From positions 608,039,501 through 608,103,500 of the forward strand of contig CM057456.1 of NCBI GenBank assembly GCA_016271365.2: DNA of 64,000 bases, in the 5' to 3' direction. Under the pieces are notes generated by a model. That model had not been told where the DNA came from. It saw nothing but the letters and a program-made list of their open reading frames with translations, and searched no databases. Made by a program: the position numbers and the translations under genes. This document shows positions 10,140 through 20,224 of the stretch, one piece after another; the first letter of the stretch is position 1; every line of letters starts with the position of its first letter. The DNA is from Neoceratodus forsteri. Taxonomy: Eukaryota > Chordata > Ceratodontiformes > Ceratodontidae.

Positions 10140-11080
10140 AGCTACAATGGCAGGAGCCCAGAGGTGGAGGAGCTTGAGGTCCAGACTGTCAGTGCTGGAC
10201 TTTGATGGATTCAAGGAAGAGATGGCAAGCAGAGTTTGCTCAATGGTGATGGGGGGAAAATGGAAGTCAGGTGATTAGGAGCCTAGAGCGGGAGAAGCAG
10301 AGAGGGCACAGGTTGTGAAGAACTCATTGAAGTGAGCAGCAACTGAGGTAGGGTGAGAGACAAGTGAACCATTAATCATGAGGATTTGGAGGGGGTGGAT
10401 TGGGCAGAGGGTGGGTTGAAAAGGGAGTGAATAACCTTCCAGAATTTAGCAAAGAATTTAAGGTTATTCTCGAGGTTGGCATTGAGGAAGTGCAATTTTG
10501 CGGTCCAGATGGACTTTATACATTTGCTCCTCAGAGCCCTGTAAGAAGTGAAGTCAGGAGAGCAGTGGGATCATTTGTAGCAGTCCATGCTAGGTCATGA
10601 GACTTGCACAGGTCAATGATTTCAGGGGTAATCCAGGAGTGATGGGAAGTTTTGACTCTGGACTTCCTGAGTGAGGCATGCTTGTCCCTCATGGAGAAGA
10701 ATTTGGAGTGGAAAGGTGTGAAGGCTGTGTCAATGCCAGAGGCAGAGGGGATGGCAGACAAGTCTATTGTAGTGAGATCACTCAGTAGAACATTGATGCT
10801 GAGGTTTAGTGACCAGAGAGACCTGGACCAGATGCATTTTGGTGAAGGGGGGCAGCCCGATTTTCCTTACACATAATGTTATGCAGTGGTCACTAAAAGT
10901 GTCTGACAACATACCTGCTGCAACAATACAGTAGGGGTGGGAGGTTACAACCCAATCCAACAGGGTATGGTTGGCAGAGTGTGGATTGAGGCGGGTGGCT
11001 TCAGAATTAACAGGACAAACTGCAGACTCAGTCCTGTGCATGGTGGATTTGGATGATGGGGAGAGCCAAATGGACTAACT

Positions 11081-12370
11081 AAGTGAAATAATGGGAAAAA
11101 GGTGTTAGGTGGATCAGAATGTTCATGACACTGCTTTAGTTCACAAAAATGCCACTTATTTCAGACAAAATATTCCAATAGAACAATTAGGTTGTTCATG
11201 TAATATAAAAGTTCTATGATGTCAGTAGTACAGCATGAAAGGTAGAACATATCCTGCCGTAGTGTGTAGTCCACTGCTACTTATCTTCACTAACAGTAAG
11301 TAGTGTCATTTCACCAGAATCATAGGGGTTGTAAGGTCCAATTTCAGCAGAATTATAGGTACTGTAAAGCTCCTCCACTCACCACATTGTGTATAAATAA
11401 ATGCTAGGGAAACCATATTTTAGAGGTTTCTAGGAATTGCAAAGGACATCATCAGGGTTTCAAAGAAATTATGGGGGTCTTAACTGCAACCCCTGGCTAC
11501 CCCTAAATGATGCCCCTGGTCACTATTGCTCATTTTAAAATGAGTTTCTGAATCCTAGACGCTTCGTTGGTCCAAACACAATACCTGACTGTTGAATAAT
11601 TTCCTTGTATTAATCAACAGTTGGGATACTTGAACTTCATTTTCTCAAAGCAGTAGTGACCTCATGACCAGAAACAAAATTAGCTGCAGTAAACAAGAGA
11701 AAGATGAAAGTACATTGAACTTTCTCTACCATTTCAACTGTTTATACAAATTCAACTCCTTTCTATGACATGAGTGTGGAGGGTGAAAGTACATTAAACT
11801 TTCTGTACTACATCAGCTTCTGTTTTTGTACCATTTCAGGCCCTTTCCCTCTCTGGAGCTGGGGGTACTCTTCTGTGCTTCATCTGCAGCTCAGAAATGA
11901 CAGTTGAAAAGCCATCTTTAACATTGTATAAAAGGAATCTGTTTACTTTTCATTAATGTAGCATGTTCAGTAAATTAGAAATAAAAAAACTAAAACAATA
12001 GTAATTGCTTTGGCATGGAAGTTCTTGGGTAAATTTCTCTAGGTTTTAAGCATGTACTATTTGCTGTGCACAGACTGATACAGTATGTCTGCCCCAAATT
12101 CCATTCTCTTCTACTTTTGTTGCCGCCCAAAGGTTAATAGTTTCTTCCTTTTTTTCATTATTTTCTACTCTATCTCCCATATTATACAATGGCAAGAACA
12201 TTTTCTGGACTCTGATTGGTCAGTGCGTACTTGTTGCAAGGAGATTATCCGAGCACAGTATCAAGTCCAAACATACAGATGACTGCATCCCACACTAGCT
12301 AACCAGCCACAGCTTTTCTTAGTAAGAGAGTTTGATGCCTGGAAATTGAAAAGCTCAGTTTCATATAAAA
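11081..12370. other. Non-coding stretch with a short two-copy repeat
   Basis: No gene or LINE remnant is recognised. A 34-bp segment is repeated about 85 bp apart (11704-11737 and 11789-11822), each copy containing GTGAAAGTACATTRAACTTT-like sequence. The remainder is AT-rich and unstructured to my eye. Confidence 0.45.
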
Positions 12371-12371
12371 A

Positions 12372-12825
12372 AACATATTTACTTATATTGTGGGAGGCAA
12401 GAATGTTTGTCATGGCTAAAACATTTCATAGTTAGGCAGAGAACAAGTGTTCAGAACATCACCTTTATAGAGTGGGAACATCTCTTTTGAAGTATCAGTT
12501 TTAAAGTTTTATTTTTTATGAGGAAACACACCACATATGAATGCACTGCATCGTGGATATGCAAATACCTAATTGCCTGGTATTGCATAACACACTACAG
12601 TGATATCAGACAATTGATTATTTGCATACCCTTGATGCAGTACTTTCACATGGGGAGTGTTTCCTCCCCCCCAAAAAATAATTAAATTAAAAAATAAAAC
12701 TGTACAACTGATACTATAAAATAGATGTCCCTACACATAAAAGTAAAGTTCCAACACTTGCTCTCTGCCTAATACCCATCTACATGTGCTCATTTTTGTC
12801 CCCACAATATTAATAAATAAGAGCC
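12372..12825. mobile_element. Large foldback element, arms of about 210 bp
   Basis: The left and right halves are reverse complements with moderate divergence over nearly their whole length. Paired blocks, left first, are TTAGGCAGAGAACAAGTGTT with TTAGGCAGAGAGCAAGTGTT (right half inverted), then GAAGTATCAGTTTTAAAG with TAGTATCAGTTGTACAG. GAGGAAACAC..CCACAT and ATATGCAAATACCTAATTG with their partners lie toward the centre, near 12600. It is non-coding and is probably a foldback MITE. Its right end runs directly into the palindrome at 12837. Confidence 0.8.
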
Positions 12826-12836
12826 ATTGTATAATA

Positions 12837-12973
12837 GCAATAATGCACCCCAGAGTGTGGGTTCTGCTGGGATAACTTTACTTCTTGGGTGTTTAATGCA
12901 GTTGGTCTCATGCTCAACCTTTCCCGGTGTGAGGTTATGTGAGCACTACCCACATTCTGTCATGCATTATTGC
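12837..12973. mobile_element. GCAATAA palindrome, copy 1
   Basis: A 137-bp palindromic element. The left arm GCAATAATGCACCCCAGAGT pairs with the right arm, which read inversely starts GCAATAATGCATGACAGAAT. Further pairing includes TGTGGGT and ATAAC blocks. The preceding CATTGTATAATA matches the outer end of copies at 51008 and 51140. The centre (TTGGTCTCATGC) looks like a shortened version of the family centre CACTCGGCCTGCAGCCTCAT. Confidence 0.7.
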
Positions 12974-13146
12974 TTAATTTATGAGTACAAAAAGGCACTC
13001 TAGGGAATGACTTTATACTACGTTAATGAATGCTCTGACTACAGAAGGCACTCAGCTGCTAACCCTGTGCCTCTTTTCATAGCCTGGGTATTTATTAATT
13101 CAGTATAAAACCATGTCCTGTCATGGATTGTTGCCATATTTTATCA

Positions 13147-13343
13147 TATAAAACAGCCACAGATATACTAAAGGAATAATGCCCTCCAGGGTGGGTGCTA
13201 TGCTGGGTTATCATCCCACCTTGGATGGTTGGGCCCGAGGCCACCAACCTAGGGCGTCCAACATCCAAGAAGGGATGTTATCCCAGCATAACACCCACCC
13301 TGGAGGGCATTATTCCTATTATACAATGGCTCGTTGTTTTATA
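13147..13343. mobile_element. GCAATAA palindrome, copy 2 (long arms)
   Basis: The left arm (TATAAAACAGCCAC.. then GGAATAATGCCCTCCAGGGT and GGGTGCTATGCTGGGTTA) pairs almost perfectly with the right arm ending ..GGCATTATTCCTATTATACA. The arms span about 60 bp and the centre holds TTGGGCCCGAGGCCACCAA. The almost unbroken pairing suggests a comparatively recent or conversion-maintained copy. It is non-coding. Confidence 0.8.
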
Positions 13344-13458
13344 CAGAAAAAAAAAATTATTTTAAAGATTTTTTTTTTTTAATGTCTAAAAATATTTAAG
13401 AAAAGATACAAACCATTATCAAGCCTGGCAAGTCTATCGATGCCATCATCTAGTTGAT

Positions 13459-13494
13459 CAGCAGGGATGTTATGCCAGGATAACATCCCTGCTG
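13459..13494. repeat. Perfect 15-bp hairpin, solo remnant of a palindromic element
   Basis: CAGCAGGGATGTTAT, a 6-base loop (GCCAGG) and the exact reverse complement. Pairing resumes further out (GCCATCAT left, ATGGC right) after a short unpaired insertion. GGGATGTTAT is also part of the arm at 13147-13343, so this is likely a deleted relative. Confidence 0.75.
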
Positions 13495-13499
13495 TGATG

Positions 13500-15330
13500 G
13501 CCTACTGGCCAATCAGGAGCCAGGATTCTTTCTTGCCATTGTATAATACCCAATCCATGTTCATCTCCTGCAGTACGTGCACATCTGAACAACTCGTCTG
13601 CCTCACTTTGATCATTATTTCTAATAGTTTTTTACTTTCTTTTTTCACTCCTTATACAATGGGCCAGTCTCTCCATCTCATCCACAAACCTTTGGATCCC
13701 ATGGCTGCAGAAGTGGTTATCAATGGTCCCCAAATACTCACTGCCTGTCCCCTCTTGTAGCATCCAAGACTCTCCACTCAGGGCAGAACATTCCATCCTG
13801 ACTTTATAGGGAGGGACTGGGAAATCAGATGTTCATGTGCCACAACTGGGCAGGGAGTGACAGCACTGATGTATAATCTCTCTGAACAGCACCATGGTTT
13901 CCTCCAACGTCCCTCTCTACACCACTTGGTGATGACCTGAGATGCAAGACCTTTTTTGGTCAGTCAGATCCAGGCTAAGCCTAGCCCCACATACTAACCC
14001 ACTGACTGATATCTATACTCACTGGCCCTGAACTGGACATTTGACACCACTGCTTCCTAGGTCATTACAACTTCTACAGCATGGCAATGGAACGGCTTCA
14101 CCTCTCAGCCTGGAACCATGTATTTTTACATAAAAGTTCCCCCAGGCCACTAGGAAGCAGACATGTAATGGCAGGAGTCACCCTCCCTAAGGAAGGAGGG
14201 ATCTAAAACATATACACAGCACCACCAGTGCTGCCCAATATGTGACAGCTAGGCTCTGGTTGTGAAATTTGAGTCATCAGCATGAAATAAAACAATGCCC
14301 ACTGTTAAACAACCCATTATTTCTAATTTTAACTCCTACTCCTTTTTGATATGCATGACTACTCAAGCGTTGTCTGTCTCCTTAGATTTCTTCTGTAATC
14401 AAGGTATTTCCTTAATTAAATTTTTATTACTTAAAGAGCTGCTGACGCCTCAATGAAAACTTTGAAAAACATAATAATTAGGTACAATTTCGCATACATT
14501 TCAAATGTAACCTAAGGCTGACACCACCCCAAGTGTTATCCACTGCACAATTCCCTGGACATAGGCTAAGGGTATGGGTTCACTAACTTACAACATTTTT
14601 TAAAACCTTTGCGCAGTGCCTCCACTCAGGGTGCTTTACATGGGTGAGATGGTGCTGGGTGTAGCCCGTTGAGCTGCTACACCACCCACGGTGACCAGTT
14701 ACCTTCCCCAGACATGCCCCAAGATACAGCTCCCCACATTGCAACATTTTGAATTAAAGGCTCTCTCTAATAATATGCTCACACAGGATTTCAAACAACA
14801 ACAACAAGATATTTATTTCGGGGGGAAATAAAGGAGCTAGGAAAGGGAAACAGGAGGAGTAGAGGTTATCTTACCGTATTTATACATGTACAGATGTTAT
14901 TTAGATTTTTGCTGGTAAACCCTCCAGCTGGGTGGCTACATATTAACAGGCAGATGTAAATCACATTTTACCATTCGACTTAAGGCATCCAGCTCCCTGA
15001 CTATCTAGCTGCTGATAAATCAGATGTTAAACATAATTTTTAATAATACCCACACTGGTACCAGTCCCAGATACAGCAGAAACCCCGCAATCGCATACCA
15101 TACTGGTTAAACAGATACCACAGTCCAAGATGTTGCAGGCCTGATGGAGCTGCAGCTGGTCGAGGTGGCCGGCTATTAATTTGAGGGTGGTGGCAACTTG
15201 GAAACAGATTTTTGTAAAGCAGCAAATTACTATTTACAACCACAGCAGGGATTGCCCTGCACTTTAGTAGACAAAGCAGGGATTGTCCTGCACTTGCAGA
15301 CTTCTGAACATTCCAGAATAAACTATGTGG
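13500..15330. other. Non-coding stretch, nothing recognised
   Basis: No coding frame with a recognisable domain on either strand, no RNA gene and no clear terminal repeats. Isolated ACAATGG motifs (13320, 13660) may be ends of decayed palindromic elements. Confidence 0.4.
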
Positions 15331-15334
15331 ATCT

Positions 15335-15560
15335 TACATCCAGAACATTCAGCACAGTATTTGAGGGTCCCATCCAATGCAATGAGACTGATGCTTCTGT
15401 CAAGCATCCTAAACGCAGTTTAAACACGGTCACATCCAGTACTTTATATACCAAAAGGCATCCATCCAGAGTAAGCTGGCAACAACACTTTTATCAAGCA
15501 TCCCATACTTTAGTCACAGGCAGTGACATCCAGTACATTCTATATACCAAGAACATTATC
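15335..15560 (+). repeat. Weak about 95-bp tandem repeat
   Basis: The phrase ACATCCAGWACWTTC(T)ATAT recurs near 15338, 15430 and 15527. The last two copies are also preceded by TCAAGCATCC at similar distance and followed by ATACCAA. Divergence is high. A separate pair, CAGGGATTGYCCTGCACTT, occurs at 15246 and 15279. Confidence 0.5.
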
Positions 15561-15619
15561 CACAAGCGGAGTCCTATCCAGCACGTCCAGCCATTTAACA
15601 CTTATACCAAGTGCTCTTA

Positions 15620-17675
15620 GACGAAATTCTGTGCAGACACAGGTACATTCTCTTTAAGGTATCTTAGACATTAATATGCTCTCGAGCCTCCTGTCTCATG
15701 AAGTGGCAAGCACGTCTTGGCAGACAGCTCCACGATGGCAGGACTCTAACCCATAGCTACACATTTATATGATTCACTAAGCCCAGCATCTTGCTGCACC
15801 TGCAACTTAGCCATTTGGGCCACAGACAAGATGCATCCATTACTTGAACAAGGCAGTCCTTATGGGGTTAGTAGCCCAGACTGATGACTTCAATACTTCA
15901 CACTTAACAGCACACATTTCTTAATGGGGCATGGAGCCCCCAAGATTACTTGCTTAGCTTCTCCCTCGCACCTGGGGGTACGAGGGTACTCACTCAGGTC
16001 CTCCATGGGTCTCATCCACAATCGAAGGCATCCTGAAGACTTCTTCAGCTCTCTCACTGCTGAGGTAGTTGGTCAGCGCTCTCACCACTGTATGATGTCA
16101 TCTGGTCTGGTCAGCGCTCTCACTGCTGCTGGATATCTGATTCTTCGGTCCACATCTTTCTCCGATGTGGGAAGGAAGGTTAGCCTCTGGAGGACAGTAC
16201 TGGCAACCTCCAGACTAGCTGTTGCAGAAAGCCCAATTATTGTAACTAGTTAACTGTTAACTGAAGAAAATAACAAATGCCCCCTGAAGACTGAAAGGGC
16301 TTGAATTAAGTGGCCCAGGCCTGATGGCATGGCTGGAGCCTGAGCCCCTCCCCCATGGGGGCTCCCAGCAGGCTGGAGCCTGCTCTGCTGCTCTCAGCTC
16401 TGCATCTCTGAATCTCCCTCTGAATCTCCAGACAAACTGGCAACATTGTCTCTTTATAGAGCTCCTAGCTCAACTCCTGATTGGTAGCAGGGATGGGGTG
16501 ACATGTCTCCAAGTTGCTGAAGGGCCTGTCAATCAGAACACTCAAGGCACAATTGGGTGATGGAATTTGTGCCTAAAATAATGTCCCTGTAAGCCCCCAT
16601 AAGCACTTGGGTGCTTACCCATGAGATGCAGTGAATGCCCCACAAGTCCTGGCTATCTATTGCTGCAATTCCAATTGGCTGTACTGCTGGCAATGGCTGC
16701 TTAACCCACTGTCCCTTATAGCAGATTAGATACAGTCCTGAATAATGCCCTGGTGCAGCCAGAAAGAAGTAATTATTTGCCTCAAATACCCCACAGTTCT
16801 ATAGCTTAAAGGCTGTACTTGCAGTCACTGCACAGATGAAAAACATGGCTCTTTTACTTTTTTTGTCACTACGGCACTTATGCAAGCTCCCCTTGCAGCA
16901 GCTGACAGGCTGACACACAGAGTCCCAGACACTGGAATGGCCAGGGAAACAGTACTCATTTTAACTTTAAGCACTTTTCCCCACATGCACAGTATATTCC
17001 CAACAAGCAGCAACAGTTCCATTATTTAAAACATTTTTAATTCTTTACTTTTTGGCTGAAGCTGAACATAGCTACCCTGGAGGCAGCCAGATACACTGTT
17101 GTGCATTATTCAGATGACTGGGGCCCTGCACAGGCATACTCAAATGAGCCCCGGTCAGAACTCCTTTAATTCCCATCTGAGCGGTCCCCCAGCAGGCTGT
17201 CCGTGGTCACCGGGTCCCAAATAGGTGGAAGGGATCCCGGGACCCACGGCACAGTCCCCGAGGTGACCGCAAAACAAGCGGCTCCACATCAAAGGCGCTT
17301 TGTACAAACGTGACTCCGCTGCCCTGGAGGCAGCGCTGTTGCAGCGGGAGCCCGTGGTCAGCAGTTTAAGCCCCGAGGGGCTGGATTTTCATTTGACTGC
17401 AAGCTGGGGCACACACGAGGGCAAACAGGACCTGGGAAGCCAGAAAAATTAGAGGTCAAGTCAGGAGAAGCCCGAGAGACAGCGGTAGAAGGACAGAACA
17501 AACCGGGCTAAGGTAAACCCAGACTGGCATTTCTAGGAACCCCCATTTGCAAGGGGGTAACACAAACATATTCTATAGATTTTTCCTACCCATATTTTAT
17601 TAGACAGGAAATTTGTATGAACACATGATCTTTATCTGTTAACAGTTCATTTGCCGCTATAGTTTACTCCCTATT
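15620..17675. other. Moderately GC-rich non-coding stretch
   Basis: No gene recognised. GGTCAGCGCTCTCAC occurs twice (about 16071 and 16107). A CCGTGGTCACCGGGTCCC..GGGACCCACGG inverted motif lies near 17200-17250. I cannot assign the block to a repeat class; an LTR-type origin is possible but no paired LTR, primer site or coding domain was found. Confidence 0.35.
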
Positions 17676-17679
17676 TAAT

Positions 17680-17755
17680 GTCATAATCCTCTGTTGTGAC
17701 ATCACAGTCTGTTGCCGTGGGAGTAACTGTGATGTCACAAGCCATGCATTATGAC
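17680..17755. repeat. 76-bp hairpin
   Basis: GTCATAAT then TTGTGACATCACAGT pairs exactly with ACTGTGATGTCACAA then ATTATGAC. The only unpaired parts are a 6-7 base internal spacer and the loop. It is probably the centre of a foldback element. Confidence 0.8.
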
Positions 17756-18609
17756 CTCAGGTGGGCAGAAAGCAACAGGAATAGGTGAACTCTTCAGGAG
17801 CAGAGATCCTGTTTTCATGCAGATGGCCTCATTAATAAATAATGGGGAGGAAACATACAGAACTAATGTGAATTGTAACATGGCACTAAAGATAGTAGTC
17901 AAATGGAGACATCAGAGTGGTTGAATGGCATCACCTGATCAAAAGCAAGTGGGTATTAATCCAGCAGTAGAGCCCACTTGCTAGTGCATGTTAGACAAGA
18001 AGAGCGCACCTCGTATTGTGAACACAGAAGGAAGACAGACGGAGTATATGTTTTCAATTGTGTCGGTGTAGCTCTGTGAGGTTACCTGTAGATGGCGTTG
18101 CTGGTAGACGAGCGGCACAATCATCACGGGCATGTAGCAAAGCAACCGACAGGCCCGGGCAGTCTAACAGCAAGCAGCTGAGGTGTGTAACACCACTAGT
18201 AGTTGACAACAAACATTTATAGTCGACATATAACTCTTGGCATCAACATAAACACAGAAGTAAAGCAAAACAAGTGACTGTCTCCATATTTATGAATGGT
18301 AGTGGTAAGATTTACAACTCTCCCACCATGCACCACTATAATGCAGGATCAGGACATAAAATATTCGGCGAACCAAAACAATCTGCCATTACGAATGAGG
18401 AGTCTTCCACACTATATAAATAGTTGTGTGTGGTAGAATGCGAACGCGCACATTTCTCGAGGAGAACAGTGCTAGCTATCTACAAAGTACAGGACAGTTG
18501 TGCAAATATTATTGGAGATCCCCTGAAGCATATTGTACTGTTAAGGGACACAATATTTGCGCAATATCTGTTTTGCACTTGCCATGTTACAAGCTCATTA
18601 ATCTCCTCC

Positions 18610-18735
18610 AGAGTCGGGCTCTACTGGTGGATTAATGCCTGGTGGGTGGTTGGAAGCACTCGGCCTGCAGCCTTGTGCACCACCACCACCACCCCCCCCC
18701 CACCTGGGCATTAATCCACCAGTAGAGCCCTCCTC
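18610..18735. mobile_element. Palindromic element with GGCC-type centre
   Basis: Arms GGGCTCTACTGGTGGATTAA..TGCC (from 18616) and their exact complement (ending 18730) flank a centre GCACTCGGCCTGCAGCCTTG. That centre matches the middle of the palindromes at 27242, 51008 and 57230 although the arms differ. A C9 tract interrupts one arm. A diverged half arm, GGGTATTAATCCAGCAGTAG, occurs at 17951, bounded by an 8-bp CAAGTGGG/CCCACTTG inverted pair. Confidence 0.75.
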
Positions 18736-18739
18736 TGTT

Positions 18740-20040
18740 GGGGATTAATGCTTACATATAAACTGAACTGTGTCTAAATATTATGTTTTATTTAAGTTAT
18801 CCTGAAGGCGTCAGCTGCTCTTTAACAGTAACAGTAGATCATTAAGAGAAGCTCCTCCATAAAAGCACACCTTTGGAACTGCAAACTGTTGGGTTAAGAA
18901 CACTCAGAAATGTTTGCCTAGCTTTGCCACCTATGTTGACATATGTTGGTGCCACTAATATACTGTAATGTGGATGGACCCATACCGTCTCAGTTTCCCC
19001 CTTGGGAGAAGCTCCTCAGAGTTCTACCATTCTGACAGGAATGGAAGACCTGAACCTTGACCAGGCCGACAGAAGAGATGATAGTTCCAGAAAGAAAAAG
19101 CCCATTTAAAAAGGGTACAGAATAGGAGAAGACTAAGCACGCAGTAATGAATACTTCTTCTAGAGTATTTCACCTTAAATACAGAAGGGGGTAGGTGGGT
19201 TGGAGGATGACTCTTAGCTCTATGGAGAAAATTCTCTCGAAGATCTAATTTTACTGGCAAATAACTGAATTATCTTCTTTGAGGGCATCTCCCTTTACAG
19301 AGCCACACCTCTGGAACAATTCCCATGCAGCAGACATAGTAGAGCAGGAGGAAGGCCAGGCAGCAGGTGTAGAGAAACACTTTAAAAAAGCAAGTTTTTA
19401 AGAACAGACAAGCTGAAGACAGCCCATCTATGGGACATCAGATCCAGACAGTAGTGTTTAGTAAAAGTGTGGACAGAACTCCTTACCGTGGCAAAGCACA
19501 CAGTATGTCAGCTGCCAAGAAGTGAAATAAAAAAAAGCCACCAAGGTGGCTTGCCCATAGACAAGACTGGGAAGCTCATTCCTGAGCTTCCAGTAACAAA
19601 AAGTAATGTAGGATGCCAACCATTTGAAAAGGCACTGCTTAGAGACAGGGCACCCATAATTATGAGGGTGAACAAAAAAACTGTGAGAACTTTCTGCAGT
19701 CTGTTGTGTGGTCAAAGTAGAAGCATAAAGCCATATGGACATTGAGAGAATGCAGGCTAAATTCTCCTTCATTCTGAGGGGAAGAAAACACAAAGGCAGG
19801 TGGATAGTTCAGTTTAATATGAACTAGGAAACTACCTTCGGGAAGGAGTTTAGGATGAATATGTAATGAAACCAGATCCTGGGGAAAAACAAGGTTTGGA
19901 GAATCTGCAACTAAAACCTGCAACTCAGAAACTTTCTTAGCAGAGGTAATCTGTAGGAACAAAACTGTTATTAAAATATTTTACTATTATAATTGTTATT
20001 AATATTAATTACTAATTACTATTTTACATTCCTTATAAGA
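18740..20040. other. Non-coding stretch
   Basis: Nothing recognised. Composition becomes strongly AT-rich immediately before 20040, where the CR1 element begins abruptly. Confidence 0.4.
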
Positions 20041-20224
20041 GCGTAATTATTAAGATTAAGGGAGGCAATACTATCAAACTCTGGTCATCATCAGGGAAAG
20101 AAAGTGTTGAAACAGAGGATGGAGGAGTACATAGAGGAAGTTGGGAATTTAAACTAGGAGTGGGGGGTGGCAGTTGGGGAAGAGATATGCAGAGACCACA
20201 GGTTGGGAAACCATATGAGCTTAC

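Larger units (their letters stand above)
8200..11041 (-). pseudogene. Rex1-like ORF2 remnant (endonuclease and reverse transcriptase)
   Basis: The minus-strand translation shows an endonuclease C-terminus (SANHTLLDWVVTSHPYCIV and SDTFSDHCITL, about 11000-10870), then a linker with KTSHHSWITPEIIDLCKS (about 10650-10600). Next come NPSKSSTDSLDLKLLHLWAP (about 10210-10150), AVPQSWKLATVIPLHKAG (about 9560-9500), DALFINLANTFESVSHSLLL (about 9280-9220) and, after frameshifts, a GVPQGS-region remnant. The catalytic box reads CADGT instead of YADDT (about 9000), so it could not polymerise. The Rex1 signature FKYLGMWLD (about 8770-8740) is cut off by a MITE and resumes as SKLDFSPHIN (about 8450-8420). 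NFDYGDVIYGPA follows near 8310. An 18-nt poly(A) expansion (sense strand) lies in a lysine-rich stretch at 8863-8880. Confidence 0.8.
8189..11080 (-). mobile_element. Body of Rex1-type LINE (endonuclease plus reverse transcriptase), interrupted twice
   Basis: Minus-strand LINE relic, 5' end near 11080. It continues at 5185-5757 beyond the CR1 insertion. Two MITEs (8456-8736 and 9591-10139) lie within it. With all inserts removed the element is roughly 2.6 kb. Its 5' end falls within the endonuclease, so it is 5'-truncated, as usual for LINEs. The order of insertion is clear: Rex1 first, then the CR1 and the MITEs. Confidence 0.75.

Noticed and set aside
17195..17260. GC-rich inverted motif as a structured RNA or regulatory element
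   Set aside because: The pairing is short and interrupted and no flanking transcript evidence exists; similar motifs occur by chance in this G/C-rich patch.
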